Shown: positions 25,307 to 33,873 of the stretch, one piece after another
Position numbering within the stretch: position 1 is the stretch's first letter
How the letters are laid out: the number at the start of each line of letters is the position of its first letter
Assembly: GCA_963799105.1 (NCBI GenBank)
Contig: CAWCVR010000001.1
Span: 558,001 to 622,000, forward strand
Direction: 5' to 3'
DNA length: 64,000 nt
Source: CAWCVR01 sp963799105
GTDB taxonomy: Bacteria > Acidobacteriota > Terriglobia > Bryobacterales > Bryobacteraceae
Made by a program: the position numbers and the translations under genes
The notes under the pieces: generated by a model
Seen by the model: only the letters and a program-made list of their open reading frames with translations
Databases searched by the model: none
What the model was told of the DNA's origin: nothing

Positions 25307-28282
25307 TCAGTGGACCGGCGGACTCCAGCCGAACGGCCGCGTCTCCGGCGGCCCCAGGTACGACGGCCGAAGGCCGCCCAAATCCACCACAACCCGCTCC
25401 AGCACAATCCCCGGGTCCATCGCCCAGACCGTCAGCGTGTGCAATCCCGCGGCGTTCACCGTACACTGCGACGAACCCACCACGGCGTCTGTCAGCACGT
25501 TGCGCGCCCACGGCCCCGAGTCCTCCAGGTTGACCACCACCGGCGCCTGGCCGTCCACGGCCACCGCGTATCGCAAATGCCGGCCGGGGTGGATGCGGTA
25601 CGTTGGAACGGCCGAGATCTCGACGCGCGCCGGCCCCGCATGGAACACCTGGAACTCGTACTCCAGGCTGGGGGCGCGCTCGCTCAACTGCCCCACGTCG
25701 TCGATGCTCGCCATGGTCACCGGCAGAATCGCCACCGACCCGCCCGCGCGCCCCAGTTCCGGGAGCGCGCGCCACCCAGCGCCGCCGCGGTCCGTCCGCC
25801 GCGTGAAGTTCCCGGCCTCCATCGCCACCACCCCCGCGCTTTCGACGAAGGCGTTCGGATGCCCCGCCGCCAGCCCGGCCGGGTTAAAGATGCGCACCTT
25901 CACCGTGCGCTCGGAGCCCGCGCCGCCAATCCGTATGGCCGCCGCCGCCGTCTCGCCCGCCGGCGCCTTGGCCCAGTCGATATCCACCCAGATGCGCGCT
26001 TCTTCCTCGATCCGCCCGGATGTCTGGCTCAGCCTGACCCAGGGCGCATCCGCCGATGCCGTCCAGGGGAACGGCGTGGTGCCGGTGTTGAAGATGTCCA
26101 GGAAATGCTTCGCCCGCGTCGCCGCATCGAACTCCGGCAGCGTGTCCGGGTTCGACTCCGCGGGCGCTCCCCACTTCGCGGTTTGCGCCGCATACTCCGG
26201 CCGGCCGCGCGCCGGGCGGTCCGCCATGGCGGCAACGTGCCCTTCCACCGCAACACCCATCGCGCCCCCCACCACCGGCGTGACCGCCGCCGTCACGGGC
26301 ATATCGAAAACCGCCAGCCGCCGCGGGTCCGCCGACATCATGCCGCGCCATTTGCCCTGCGCCAACCGGTTGTAGCGTTCCGTGTCTTCTTCGATCCCGA
26401 CGAAGGCCCGGCGCGCCAACCCGGCCCAGGTGTTGGCGCTGCGTCGTCCCTGCACGGCATAGAGGAAGCTGCGGTCGGCGTCGAGCATCTTCTGGTTCAT
26501 CAGGCCGGCGGCGCGCACCGGGTAGAGCACCAGTTCGAAGAACGCGTCCTTGCGCGCCTCGGGAATCGTGGCGAACACCCGCTCCGCCCGCGCCGTCAGC
26601 GAGGCGCAGGCGTCCAGGCGGCGCTGCGCTTCGTCGCCGTAGGCGATCGGCGTGAACTCCGTGCGCGACACCGGCGCCTCGTCTTCGTTCCATCCCATGT
26701 GTTCCGGCTTGCGCGCGAACCCCAGCCGGTAGTATTCCGTGAGGATGCGCGCGATCTCCGGCGCTTTCTCCGCGCCGAATTCCCGCGACGCCCAGGAGGT
26801 CAGAAACGCCGTCTGGTTCTCGGTCTCGTAGCCCGTCACGTCCCACGCCATGCGGAGAAAGTAGTCCGTCGCAATCTCGCCGGGCTTGAGATCGCCCACG
26901 TTGAGCACCCACAGCGAGCGCGCGTTGTACGCCCAGGCTTTGCTCATCTCCTCCCAGATCAGCGCCGGAGGCGTCGTGTTCAGCCAGAGATAGTCGTGCG
27001 GCGCGCCATAATACGAGATGTGGTAATACACGCCCGCGCCGCCGGGACGCTTCTGTTCCTCCGGGCTGGATAACTGGCGGATGTAGCCGAAGTTATCGTC
27101 CACCCAGCCGAGCATCACGTCCTCGGGAACCTTCAGCCCGGCCTGGTACAGCGGCAGCACCTCTTTGTACGGCACGAAAATCTGGGGCACTTCGGCGACG
27201 CGCGGATTCACCCGGTTCGCCAGGATCTCCCGCTGGTCGCGGAATATCCGTTCGAGCAGAGCCACCTTGTCGGGCGTGCCGCCGCTGCCCGGCATGGGGT
27301 CGTCGTGGATGCCGCGCATCCCCATGGTGAACACGTTCTCGTACTTGCCGTTCTCGGCGGCGCGTTCGTCCCAGTACTTGCGCACGCCGTCGCCGTTCGT
27401 CTCATAGTCCCATTCGCCCCTGACCTTGTGGTCCCATTCCGTCACGTTATTCCGTAACATGGGCTCGGCATGCGAGGAACCCATGACGATGGCATACTCG
27501 TCGGCCACTTCCTTGTTACGCGGGTAGTTATTAAAGGCCTGCGTGCATCCGTGCATCGCCGGCCAGAGGAAGTTGGCCTTGAGCCGCAGCAGCAGTTCGA
27601 AGACGCGAGCGTAGGTCTTGGGCCCGATGTCGCCCAGTTCCGGATCGAAGGTCTTCCCCGCCCACGGGCGCAGCCCCCAATCCTCGTCGTTGAGGAAGAT
27701 GCCGCGGAACTTCACCGATGGCGGCCCCTGCCGGTATCGCCCGCTGCGCACAAAGATGTCCTTGCGATGTTGCGGCGGCACGTCGGCCCACCAGTTCCAG
27801 GGGGAAACGCCCATCTGCCCGCTGAGGTCGTAGACGCCGAACGCGGTGCCCCGCCGGTCGCTGCCGGCGATCACCAGCGCGTCCTCCACTCCGGGTAGTG
27901 GCTGGCGGACCACGGTCAGCAGGAACGTCTCCCACTTGCCGCGGATCTCCGCAACGTCGAGTTTGCCCTGACCAGCCAACCCGTCGAGGATCGGGCTGTG
28001 CCCCAGCGTTCCGATGAGGACGGCGTGCGGTCCCAATCCGGCCGCCGCGCTTCGGACCGCGGCCCGGACTCCGGTAACCCGCTCGACATCTTTCGCCAGG
28101 TCGCCCGCGGCGAGTTTCGCCACCTGGTAATCCTCCGCCGCGACCCAGATGGTGGCTGCGCCGCCGGCCGCGACAAGTTTGAAATCCCCGTCATGAAACG
28201 CCGCATCGACATACGCCGTCTGGGCCGGCGCCGTGGCCGCCGCCAGCAACCAGGCGGCCGCCAGGAGAGTTAGTTTCGACAT
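25307..28282 (-). CDS. Glycoside hydrolase family 115 (alpha-glucuronidase type)
   Basis: 991 residues, full length for GH115. A signal peptide (MSKLTLLAAAWLLAAATAPAQ) starts at the ATG at 28282; the longer frame upstream is not coding. The N-terminal domain has WVAAEDYQVAKLAAGDLAKD. The catalytic core carries FRGIFLNDEDWGLRPWAG, LRLKANFLWPAMH, MGMRGIHDDPMPGSG and LGWVDDNFGYIRQL. C-terminal beta-domains follow (WVDIDWAKAPAGE and a last domain ending in WAMDPGIVLERVVVDLGG). Known members remove 4-O-methyl-glucuronic acid from xylan, so the host probably exports this enzyme to attack plant polymers. It is a single gene next to tRNA-fMet. Confidence 0.92.
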   Translation of the reverse strand: MSKLTLLAAAWLLAAATAPAQTAYVDAAFHDGDFKLVAAGGAATIWVAAEDYQVAKLAAGDLAKDVERVTGVRAAVRSAAAGLGPHAVLIGTLGHSPILDGLAGQGKLDVAEIRGKWETFLLTVVRQPLPGVEDALVIAGSDRRGTAFGVYDLSGQMGVSPWNWWADVPPQHRKDIFVRSGRYRQGPPSVKFRGIFLNDEDWGLRPWAGKTFDPELGDIGPKTYARVFELLLRLKANFLWPAMHGCTQAFNNYPRNKEVADEYAIVMGSSHAEPMLRNNVTEWDHKVRGEWDYETNGDGVRKYWDERAAENGKYENVFTMGMRGIHDDPMPGSGGTPDKVALLERIFRDQREILANRVNPRVAEVPQIFVPYKEVLPLYQAGLKVPEDVMLGWVDDNFGYIRQLSSPEEQKRPGGAGVYYHISYYGAPHDYLWLNTTPPALIWEEMSKAWAYNARSLWVLNVGDLKPGEIATDYFLRMAWDVTGYETENQTAFLTSWASREFGAEKAPEIARILTEYYRLGFARKPEHMGWNEDEAPVSRTEFTPIAYGDEAQRRLDACASLTARAERVFATIPEARKDAFFELVLYPVRAAGLMNQKMLDADRSFLYAVQGRRSANTWAGLARRAFVGIEEDTERYNRLAQGKWRGMMSADPRRLAVFDMPVTAAVTPVVGGAMGVAVEGHVAAMADRPARGRPEYAAQTAKWGAPAESNPDTLPEFDAATRAKHFLDIFNTGTTPFPWTASADAPWVRLSQTSGRIEEEARIWVDIDWAKAPAGETAAAAIRIGGAGSERTVKVRIFNPAGLAAGHPNAFVESAGVVAMEAGNFTRRTDRGGAGWRALPELGRAGGSVAILPVTMASIDDVGQLSERAPSLEYEFQVFHAGPARVEISAVPTYRIHPGRHLRYAVAVDGQAPVVVNLEDSGPWARNVLTDAVVGSSQCTVNAAGLHTLTVWAMDPGIVLERVVVDLGGLRPSYLGPPETRPFGWSPPVH

Positions 28283-28708
28283 CGCAGTATTCAGGATAGC
28301 GGGAAGCGGAGGGAGTGATGCGCTTGCCGGACATCGGCGGAGCCGTAAGCCGCAATCCAGCCGCCTGGCCGGGAGCCATCTGATTAGGCGCCTGCTTGCG
28401 GGAATGGCTCGGCGGATCGGGGTGCTGACAGCGGCGAGCGGGTAGCAGCGGGGCGATGGTACGGGCAAATCAGGCAGACCGAAGGCGGGGGCCGGAGAGG
28501 CATTTGTGAAAACCACTGAAATGAAGCGACCTTCCGATCTCCGGTCTTTCCGGTGGGGCGAAACTGGCGCTTGGTGTTGGCAAAAGACGGCTCCCCGAGA
28601 AGAAGCTTCCAAAAACTGCAATTCGGATGTCGGAGGTTGGCGGCCTGTGATAAGATCCATGGAATCCGGGAGTCGAAAGTGGAATTCCCGGGTATATTCG
28701 GTCTGACG
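28283..28708. other. Intergenic stretch between divergent genes
   Basis: About 425 bases holding the promoters of the GH115 and methyltransferase genes. I see no coding frame, clear -10/-35 pair or strong palindrome. Confidence 0.45.
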
Positions 28709-29551
28709 ATGAACATTGCCTCGAAACAAGCCATCCGGCTCGGCGCGGCGCAGGAGACCCTGCTGGTTCCGCTCTTCGCCCGCGCGGTCGAGAGCCGCAG
28801 AAAGCGCCCCATCCTGGATGATCCCAAGGCCGCCGAAATGGTGGAATCCATCGACTGGGATTTCCAGAGGTTCAACCAAAGGATCCGCGTCATTGCCTGT
28901 ACAGGGCGAAGCGCCATGTTCGATGAGTTTGTCAAGGGCTTCCTCCGCACCCACCCGGAAGGCACCGTCGTCGAAATCGGATGCGGACTCAACACACGCT
29001 TTGAGCGGCTCGACAACGGCCGCCTCCATTGGTTCGACCTCGATCTTCCGGACGTGATTGAACTGCGGCGGAGGTTCTTCGCGGACAATGAGCGGCGCAC
29101 GACCCTGGCCGCGTCGGTTCTCGATGCGGACTGGATGGCAGCGGTTCGCCAGAGCCCTGGACCTTACTTCTTTGTCGCGGAAACCGTCTTCGTCTACCTG
29201 AAAGAGCGGGAGGTCAAGGCCGCGCTGGCGCAGATCGCGGGAAGCTTTCCGGACGCGAACATCGCCTTCGACACCGCCGGCCGCAAAGCCGTCGATAGCG
29301 GAAACAGGGACTTTGTGCGCCGGAATATGGCGGCCCGCTTCGCATGGGCCTGCGACGATCCGCGCGAGGTTGAGAACTGGGGTATCGGACTGCGCCTGGT
29401 GGAATCCCGCTCCGCGGCGGACTTCCCGGTGCCGTTGAAGTCGCGCTTTTCCTTGCCCGTACGTGCCAGCTTATGCGTCATTCGCAAGTTGTTTCCGAAG
29501 CTGATGCAGGTGTACAAGCTCAATTTGTTCGCCGGGCGGCCTGCCTGCTGA
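28709..29551 (+). CDS. Class I SAM-dependent methyltransferase, TcmP/LCMT-like
   Basis: 280 residues. The SAM motif I is VVEIGCGLNTRFERL, followed by the acidic strand WFDLDLPDVIELRRRFF and the family-specific AETVFVYLKEREVKAAL. The N-terminal RPILDDPKAAEMVESIDWDFQRF is also typical of the leucine carboxyl methyltransferase/polyketide O-methyltransferase (TcmP) family. The substrate is unknown. I chose the ATG at 28709 (MNIASKQ) since the frame upstream lacks homology. It appears monocistronic. Confidence 0.87.
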   Translation: MNIASKQAIRLGAAQETLLVPLFARAVESRRKRPILDDPKAAEMVESIDWDFQRFNQRIRVIACTGRSAMFDEFVKGFLRTHPEGTVVEIGCGLNTRFERLDNGRLHWFDLDLPDVIELRRRFFADNERRTTLAASVLDADWMAAVRQSPGPYFFVAETVFVYLKEREVKAALAQIAGSFPDANIAFDTAGRKAVDSGNRDFVRRNMAARFAWACDDPREVENWGIGLRLVESRSAADFPVPLKSRFSLPVRASLCVIRKLFPKLMQVYKLNLFAGRPAC

Positions 29552-29560
29552 ACGCCTGAC

Positions 29561-29635
29561 TTACTCGTTGCGCAGTGCCGCAATCGGATCGGCTCGCACT
29601 GCCCGCCGCGCGGGTATGGCGCAACCGGACACTCC
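29561..29635 (-). pseudogene. C-terminal scrap of an ADOP-type ABC permease
   Basis: On the minus strand the last ~16 codons read PARRAVRADPIAALRNE and stop. This is the hallmark end of macrolide-export permeases of the acidobacterial ADOP type; the intact one at 52310-54946 ends FPARRAASIDPMITLRGE. Upstream sequence no longer matches, and the group II intron region begins about 100 bases away, so the rest of the gene was removed or displaced. Confidence 0.65.
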
Positions 29636-29712
29636 GGCAGCCGCCGGCGCGGCCACCGCCGCGGCGCGATGTACTGCTACCTGTCATATTCTTCGCGCGC
29701 CGCGACGGTCTT

Positions 29713-29752
29713 AGGTGGGGCAGGCTGGCAGCCTGGATAGCGTCGGGATAAA
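29713..29752. repeat. Dispersed GTGGGGCAGG palindrome (copy beside intron)
   Basis: GTGGGGCAGG-CTGGCAG-CCTGGATAGCGTCGGG matches 33186-33220 for over 30 bases apart from the central loop (TTTTCAA there). The group II intron sequence follows directly. Confidence 0.65.
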
Positions 29753-31668
29753 CCGGCGTGAAGTAGCGAATGAAAGAGTCGTACAGGAAAGGAGTAGCGA
29801 ACCATCCTGACCCCGAGCCATGTGAGGGCGGTGGGCAACCCCGCACTTGAAGCGTTGGAAAGGGGCACATGCAGGCAGGGTATCCCGAAGTTGTGAACTC
29901 CGAAATAACCAAAACCAGAGGCGCCGACGGTGTCAGGTTGACCGGAAGGCAATACTGTGGCGCGCGACAGTTCGCGAGTGCGACGCAGGCTCTGCGGAGT
30001 CGTAGACCCCAGGCATGCATGGAAACTTCACGCGCGAGAACCGAGAGACCCTGTTGCCATCCGCAGCCGGAAAGGGGCGGATCGGTGGGAGAAGGCGATG
30101 AGCTATAAGGCCCACGCGCACGGCGATAGGGAGTCGCACAGCGGCGTAGTACCGGCGAAGCGGTCGAACGAAGGCAGGGGAGGGCCGAAGGAGATCGTGG
30201 AGGGAAGGCCGTTGACCAAGGAGAACGCGGAAGAGCCAAACCCGAACCGGACACCGAGCCGGGCGAACGGGCCAAGCGGGCTGGACCGTGTACGAGAAGC
30301 AGCCAAGGGAGACCCAGAGATGCGGTTCACCGCCCTGCTGCACCATGTCAGCACCGGCTTGCTCCGCAGCAGTTTCTACAGCCTGAAAAGGCGGGCAGCG
30401 GCGGGAGTGGACGGGATGACATGGCAAGAATATGGAGACGGGCTGGAGGAACGGATCGCGGACCTCCATGGCCGAATCCATCGTGGGGCCTATCATGCGA
30501 GACCGTCACGGAGAGTCTGGATACCGAAAGCCGATGGTCGGCAGCGGCCATTGGGGATCGCGGCGCTAGAAGACAAAATCGTACAGGCCGCGGTGGTGGA
30601 GGTCCTCAACCAGATCTGGGAAGAGGATTTCCTGGATTTTTCGTACGGGTTCCGGCCGGGGCGAAGCCAACACGACGCGTTGGATGCGCTCTATGTCGGG
30701 ATCACTCGCAGGAAGGTGAACTATGTCGTGGACTTGGACATCCGGTCGTTTTTCGACAAAGTCGGACACGATCACCTGGAAAAGTTCGTGCGGCATCGGA
30801 TCGGAGATGAACGGGTCGTCCGCCTGATCCTGAAATGGCTGAGGGCGGGCGTGATCGAGGACGGGCAGTGGTTCGAGACGAAGGAAGGGACGCCGCAAGG
30901 GGCGGTGATATCGCCGCTGCTAGCCAATCTCTACCTGCATCATGTACTCGATCTGTGGGTGAAAGCATGGCGGAAAAAGGTGGCGCGCGGCGAGATGATC
31001 GTGGTGCGGTACGCCGACGACGCGGTGCTTGGGTTTCAGTACCGGGAAGAAGCCGAGAAGTTCCTGGAGGATCTGCGGGAGCGCGTGCGGAAATTCGGAC
31101 TGGAACTGCACCCGGAGAAGACGCGTCTGATCGAGTTTGGACGCTATGCCGCTGAACGGCGCGGGAAACGTGGGGAAGGGAAGCCGGAAACCTTTAACTT
31201 TTTAGGTTTCACTCACATTTGTGGGAAGAACCACCAGACGGGGTACTTCCAGGTGTACCGGAAGACGATCGGCAAGCGGATGGCGGCGAAGCTGAAGGAG
31301 ATTCGGCGGAAGCTGCGCGAACGCCTGCATGAGAGGATCAAGGGCACGGCGGAGTGGCTCCAATCGGTGGTTCGCGGATATTTCCAATACCACGCAGTAC
31401 CGCGAAACGAGGATCGGCTGAAGGCGTTTCGGCACGAAGTGCTGCACATGTGGTTGTGGCATCTTCGCCGGCGGAGTCAACGGAGCCGCTGGACCTGGGG
31501 GCGTTTTCAGGAAAAACTCGCACACTTGATCCCGGAAGTCGAGGTCTTGCATCCATATCCGGAGGTGCGCTTTGCGTCAAAGCATCCAAGGTAAGAACCG
31601 TGTGCGTGAGGAGCGCCCGCACGGATCTGTGCGGGGGGCGCCGGGTAACCGGCGTCCCTACCGCGACC
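29740..31668 (+). mobile_element. Group II intron (5' boundary approximate)
   Basis: An RNA element of about 1.9 kb encoding the reverse transcriptase/maturase at 30098-31594. After the ORF, 31596-31630 folds as a domain V-like hairpin (GAACCGTGTGCG ... GCCCGCACGGATC, with a GAGGAGC internal region). At 31636-31660 a domain VI-like hairpin GGCGCCGG-GTAA-CCGGCGTCC follows, and the 3' end is probably the AC near 31667. The 5' end is less certain: no clean GTGYG was found, but intron-like sequence starts within or just after the GTGGGGCAGG palindrome at ~29740. No protein gene is obviously interrupted. Confidence 0.75.
30098..31594 (+). CDS. ltrA: Group II intron reverse transcriptase/maturase
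   Basis: 498 residues. The RT fingers/palm are complete: SGLDRVREAAKGDPEMRF, RRVWIPKADGRQRPLGI, FLDFSYGFRPGRSQHDAL, VDLDIRSFFDKVGHDHL, EGTPQGAVISPLLANLYLH and the catalytic MIVVRYADDAVLGFQ. The thumb/maturase X domain follows with HPEKTRLIEFGR and WLQSVVRGYFQYHAVP. It ends in HPYPEVRFASKHPR with no HNH endonuclease domain. GAGAAGG lies a few bases before the ATG at 30098. The enzyme splices and reverse-transcribes its own intron, so the element is probably retromobile without the endonuclease. Confidence 0.95.
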   Translation: MSYKAHAHGDRESHSGVVPAKRSNEGRGGPKEIVEGRPLTKENAEEPNPNRTPSRANGPSGLDRVREAAKGDPEMRFTALLHHVSTGLLRSSFYSLKRRAAAGVDGMTWQEYGDGLEERIADLHGRIHRGAYHARPSRRVWIPKADGRQRPLGIAALEDKIVQAAVVEVLNQIWEEDFLDFSYGFRPGRSQHDALDALYVGITRRKVNYVVDLDIRSFFDKVGHDHLEKFVRHRIGDERVVRLILKWLRAGVIEDGQWFETKEGTPQGAVISPLLANLYLHHVLDLWVKAWRKKVARGEMIVVRYADDAVLGFQYREEAEKFLEDLRERVRKFGLELHPEKTRLIEFGRYAAERRGKRGEGKPETFNFLGFTHICGKNHQTGYFQVYRKTIGKRMAAKLKEIRRKLRERLHERIKGTAEWLQSVVRGYFQYHAVPRNEDRLKAFRHEVLHMWLWHLRRRSQRSRWTWGRFQEKLAHLIPEVEVLHPYPEVRFASKHPR

Positions 31669-32077
31669 GGCCCCGCCCGAGGGCACCCGCAATCGGCCCG
31701 GCGAGCGGAGCTCGCCTGCGCGCGAGACGATCCGGCCCCCGGCAGCCCGGAATATCCCCCGCGGTTGGGTTGCGGCTGTGCTGCTCTGCGGGGCAGGATG
31801 GCATCCCGCGGCCGGTTGGTAACCCGCCTGGGCGGCATTGGCACATGGCAGCCCAGGCCGAACGGATGATCCCCTTCTTTGCTTATCCGTGTGTATCTGT
31901 GTTCATCTGTGGCCGTTCGTGTTTTGCGGTCTTCAATGCCGCGGACCACTGGAGCCTATGCCGGCGTTCTGTGGTTACCGGATGGTTAGCGGGGCAGGCG
32001 GAAGTATGTCACTGCCTCCCACGAAGAGCGCCAGCAGGTCCTCCTGGCCGTCGCTTCCCTGCTGTCCCCAGGGAGAG
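31669..32077. other. Intergenic repeat-bearing stretch
   Basis: About 410 bases from the intron 3' end to the FGE-like gene stop. It contains a palindromic repeat at 31787-31835 (GCGGGGCAGGATGGCATCCCGC plus GGTTGGTAACCCGCC) and, at 31883-31920, a T/G-rich string with CCGTGTGTATCTGTGTTCATCTG that resembles a widespread intergenic filler. No gene was seen. Confidence 0.55.
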
Positions 32078-32836
32078 TCATTCCGCGGCGCACCGAATGC
32101 CGAGTTTGCCGCCGCGGTGGCCCGGCTCCACCCAGCCGCGGTACGACGCGCGCACCAGCCTGGAAGCACTGCCCCACGAACCGCCGCGCGGCTCCTTGTA
32201 CTGGCCGCTCTCGGGCCCGGACGGATCGGCCTGCGCCCCGGACGGATAGTCCCCGTGCCAGTCCGCGACCCACTGCCACACGTTCCCCAGCATGTCGTAC
32301 AGCCCGAAAGCATTCGGCAGTTTCCGCCCCACTTCGTGAGACTGCCCTCCGCTGTTCTCCGCGTGCCAGGCAATCTCATCCACATTGCCGTAGCGCGCAC
32401 CCGTGGAACCGGCCCGCGCCGCGTATTCCCACTCCGCTTCCGTCGGCAGCCGCCCTCCGGTCGCCTCGCAGTAAGCCTTCGCTTCGTTCCAATCCACGGT
32501 TTCAACGGGGAGGTTGTCACCCTTGTGGGCGCTCGGATCCTGTCCCGTCACGCGCCGATAGGCCCGCTGCGTGACGGGCGTCTGCCCCAGCCAAAAACCT
32601 CTCGTGACGGTGACCTCGTGCGCCGGCCTCTCGTCGTCGCCGCATCCCGCGTCTCCAGGCGAACAGCCCATCTGAAACTTCCCCGGCGGAATCCAAACGT
32701 ACGTCAGCCCGTCTTTCGGGTTCATCTTTTTCGTGCCCGCCGCAATGCCGGCCTTGGGCCCCTGGGCGGAAAGCAGCCCCGCGGCCGCCCACGCAATCGC
32801 CACTACGGAAACAGTTCGCATCGTCTCGATACTCAT
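32078..32836 (-). CDS. Secreted formylglycine-generating-enzyme-like (SUMF1 fold) protein
   Basis: 252 residues. A signal peptide (VVAIAWAAAGLLSAQ) precedes an FGE-sulfatase/SUMF1 domain: YVWIPPGKFQMGCSPGD, VTRGFWLGQTPVTQRAYRRVTG, LPVETVDWNEAKAYCEATGG, RLPTEAEWEYAARAG, GLYDMLGNVWQWVADWHG, and the closing PRGGSWGSASRLVRASYRGW. The Cys pair that does catalysis in true sulfatase-activating enzymes is not present in that last segment, so it probably uses the fold for another purpose such as ligand binding. It is monocistronic. Confidence 0.87.
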   Translation of the reverse strand: MSIETMRTVSVVAIAWAAAGLLSAQGPKAGIAAGTKKMNPKDGLTYVWIPPGKFQMGCSPGDAGCGDDERPAHEVTVTRGFWLGQTPVTQRAYRRVTGQDPSAHKGDNLPVETVDWNEAKAYCEATGGRLPTEAEWEYAARAGSTGARYGNVDEIAWHAENSGGQSHEVGRKLPNAFGLYDMLGNVWQWVADWHGDYPSGAQADPSGPESGQYKEPRGGSWGSASRLVRASYRGWVEPGHRGGKLGIRCAAE

Positions 32837-32924
32837 CGGAAGCCATCGCGGCGCCCACCTGGCGCGGGCGGCAGCGGACGAGGCTAGTTATAGCACCACT
32901 CACAAAAGAGAAACAGAGAGGCGG

Positions 32925-33414
32925 CTGCGCGATACCGAAGTGGATCTGCCGGCGCTATTTTGCGGCGGGTTTGCAGCCCGCCTGGGCGGTGTTGGCAGAC
33001 GCTCGCGAGGGGCCGGCTGAAATCGACCGCGGGTTGTCATCCTGCTCCACAAAGGCGCGCCGGGCCTTGCGCACGGGTACGCTCGGATTCGAGCCATTTC
33101 GTTGGCGAATGGTGTGGCGTCCACTTCCAAGTCGCGCGCCCTCCACACCCGGGTGTGCGACATGGAAGTGGATTCGCTGGTGTTATGTGGGGCAGGTTTT
33201 CAACCTGGATAGCGTCGGGTTTGTAACCCGCCTGTTGGCGTTTGTACAAAGCCGGCATTGGGCCGATTGCGGGTGCCCCCTGGGCGGGGCCGCCGGTTGA
33301 AAACCTGCCCCACAAGGGCGCTGCGGGCCTTGCGCTCGCGTACGCTCGGATTCGAGCGGTTTTGCGGGCGAATCGCCCCCCGTCCACTTCCAAGTCGCGC
33401 ACCCTCCACACCCC
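32925..33414. repeat. Two tandem composite repeat units (about 227 and 262 bases)
   Basis: Unit 1 (32925-33151) and unit 2 (33152-33414) share order and content. Each opens with GCGA(C/T)A...GAAGTGGAT, then a GGGTTTG(C/T)A(G/A)CCCGCCTG palindrome, then ACGCTCGGATTCGAGC, then GTCCACTTCCAAGTCGCGC followed by CCTCCACACCC. The opening is an inverted copy of the closing, so each unit is itself bounded by short inverted repeats. No reading frame is conserved between units. It lies between the FGE-like gene and the insertion sequence. Confidence 0.75.
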
Positions 33415-33490
33415 CGCTCAGCATATTCCAATCGAAAGATGAGCCTGAAAGCGGAATTTGTTTCCAACAGACGTGAGCCTGAAGGAGGGT

Positions 33491-33873
33491 GACGAGGGAT
33501 ACTCCTTTCTGTGGTGTTGAGTTGTTCCGATGAGCTGTGGTAACGCCCGAAGGCCGACCAACGGGAGGCCGTTGAGCGCGCCGGTCGCCGACGGTATGGC
33601 CTTTGCGTTTGGCCCCTTTCCCTTGTCCTGGGAAGCTCTTCGGAACGGCCCGGAGCAGTCAAGGGCGCGCGGTTTTTGCGCGGCGGAGCGAACCCTTGAC
33701 GGCGAGGACCGTTCCGGAACTTGGAGCCGAAGGGAAAGGGGCCGGGGGTTTCAGGGGGTGTCCCCCTGGCGGGGGTCCGGGGCAGCGCCCCGCGCACCTT
33801 ACCGCGCGCGCTGTTTGCGCGCGGCATCAAGAACTCAACTCGCCCCTCAGGCATATCTTGCATAGTCAGACCC
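33491..33873. other. Structured non-coding segment inside the insertion sequence
   Basis: About 380 bases downstream of the transposase stop. It includes a long imperfect inverted repeat (GGCCCCTTTCCCTTGTCC at 33611 onward against GGGAAAGGGGCC near 33734), CCTTGAC/GTCAAGG arms, and a GGGGGTGTCCCCC hairpin. Frames here read as low-complexity shadow. Confidence 0.5.

Noticed and set aside
28283..29029. 249-codon N-terminal extension of the GH115 frame
   Set aside because: A signal peptide starts exactly at the internal ATG at 28282, and the extension overlaps the divergent methyltransferase gene with no family pattern.
30098..31594. DGR or retron reverse transcriptase
   Set aside because: The RT motifs, maturase X domain and the domain V/VI hairpins after the gene all indicate a group II intron; no template/variable repeat pair was seen.
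32925..33414. CRISPR array
   Set aside because: Only two long units with different lengths; there are no regular ~30-base repeats or unique spacers, and no cas genes in the window.
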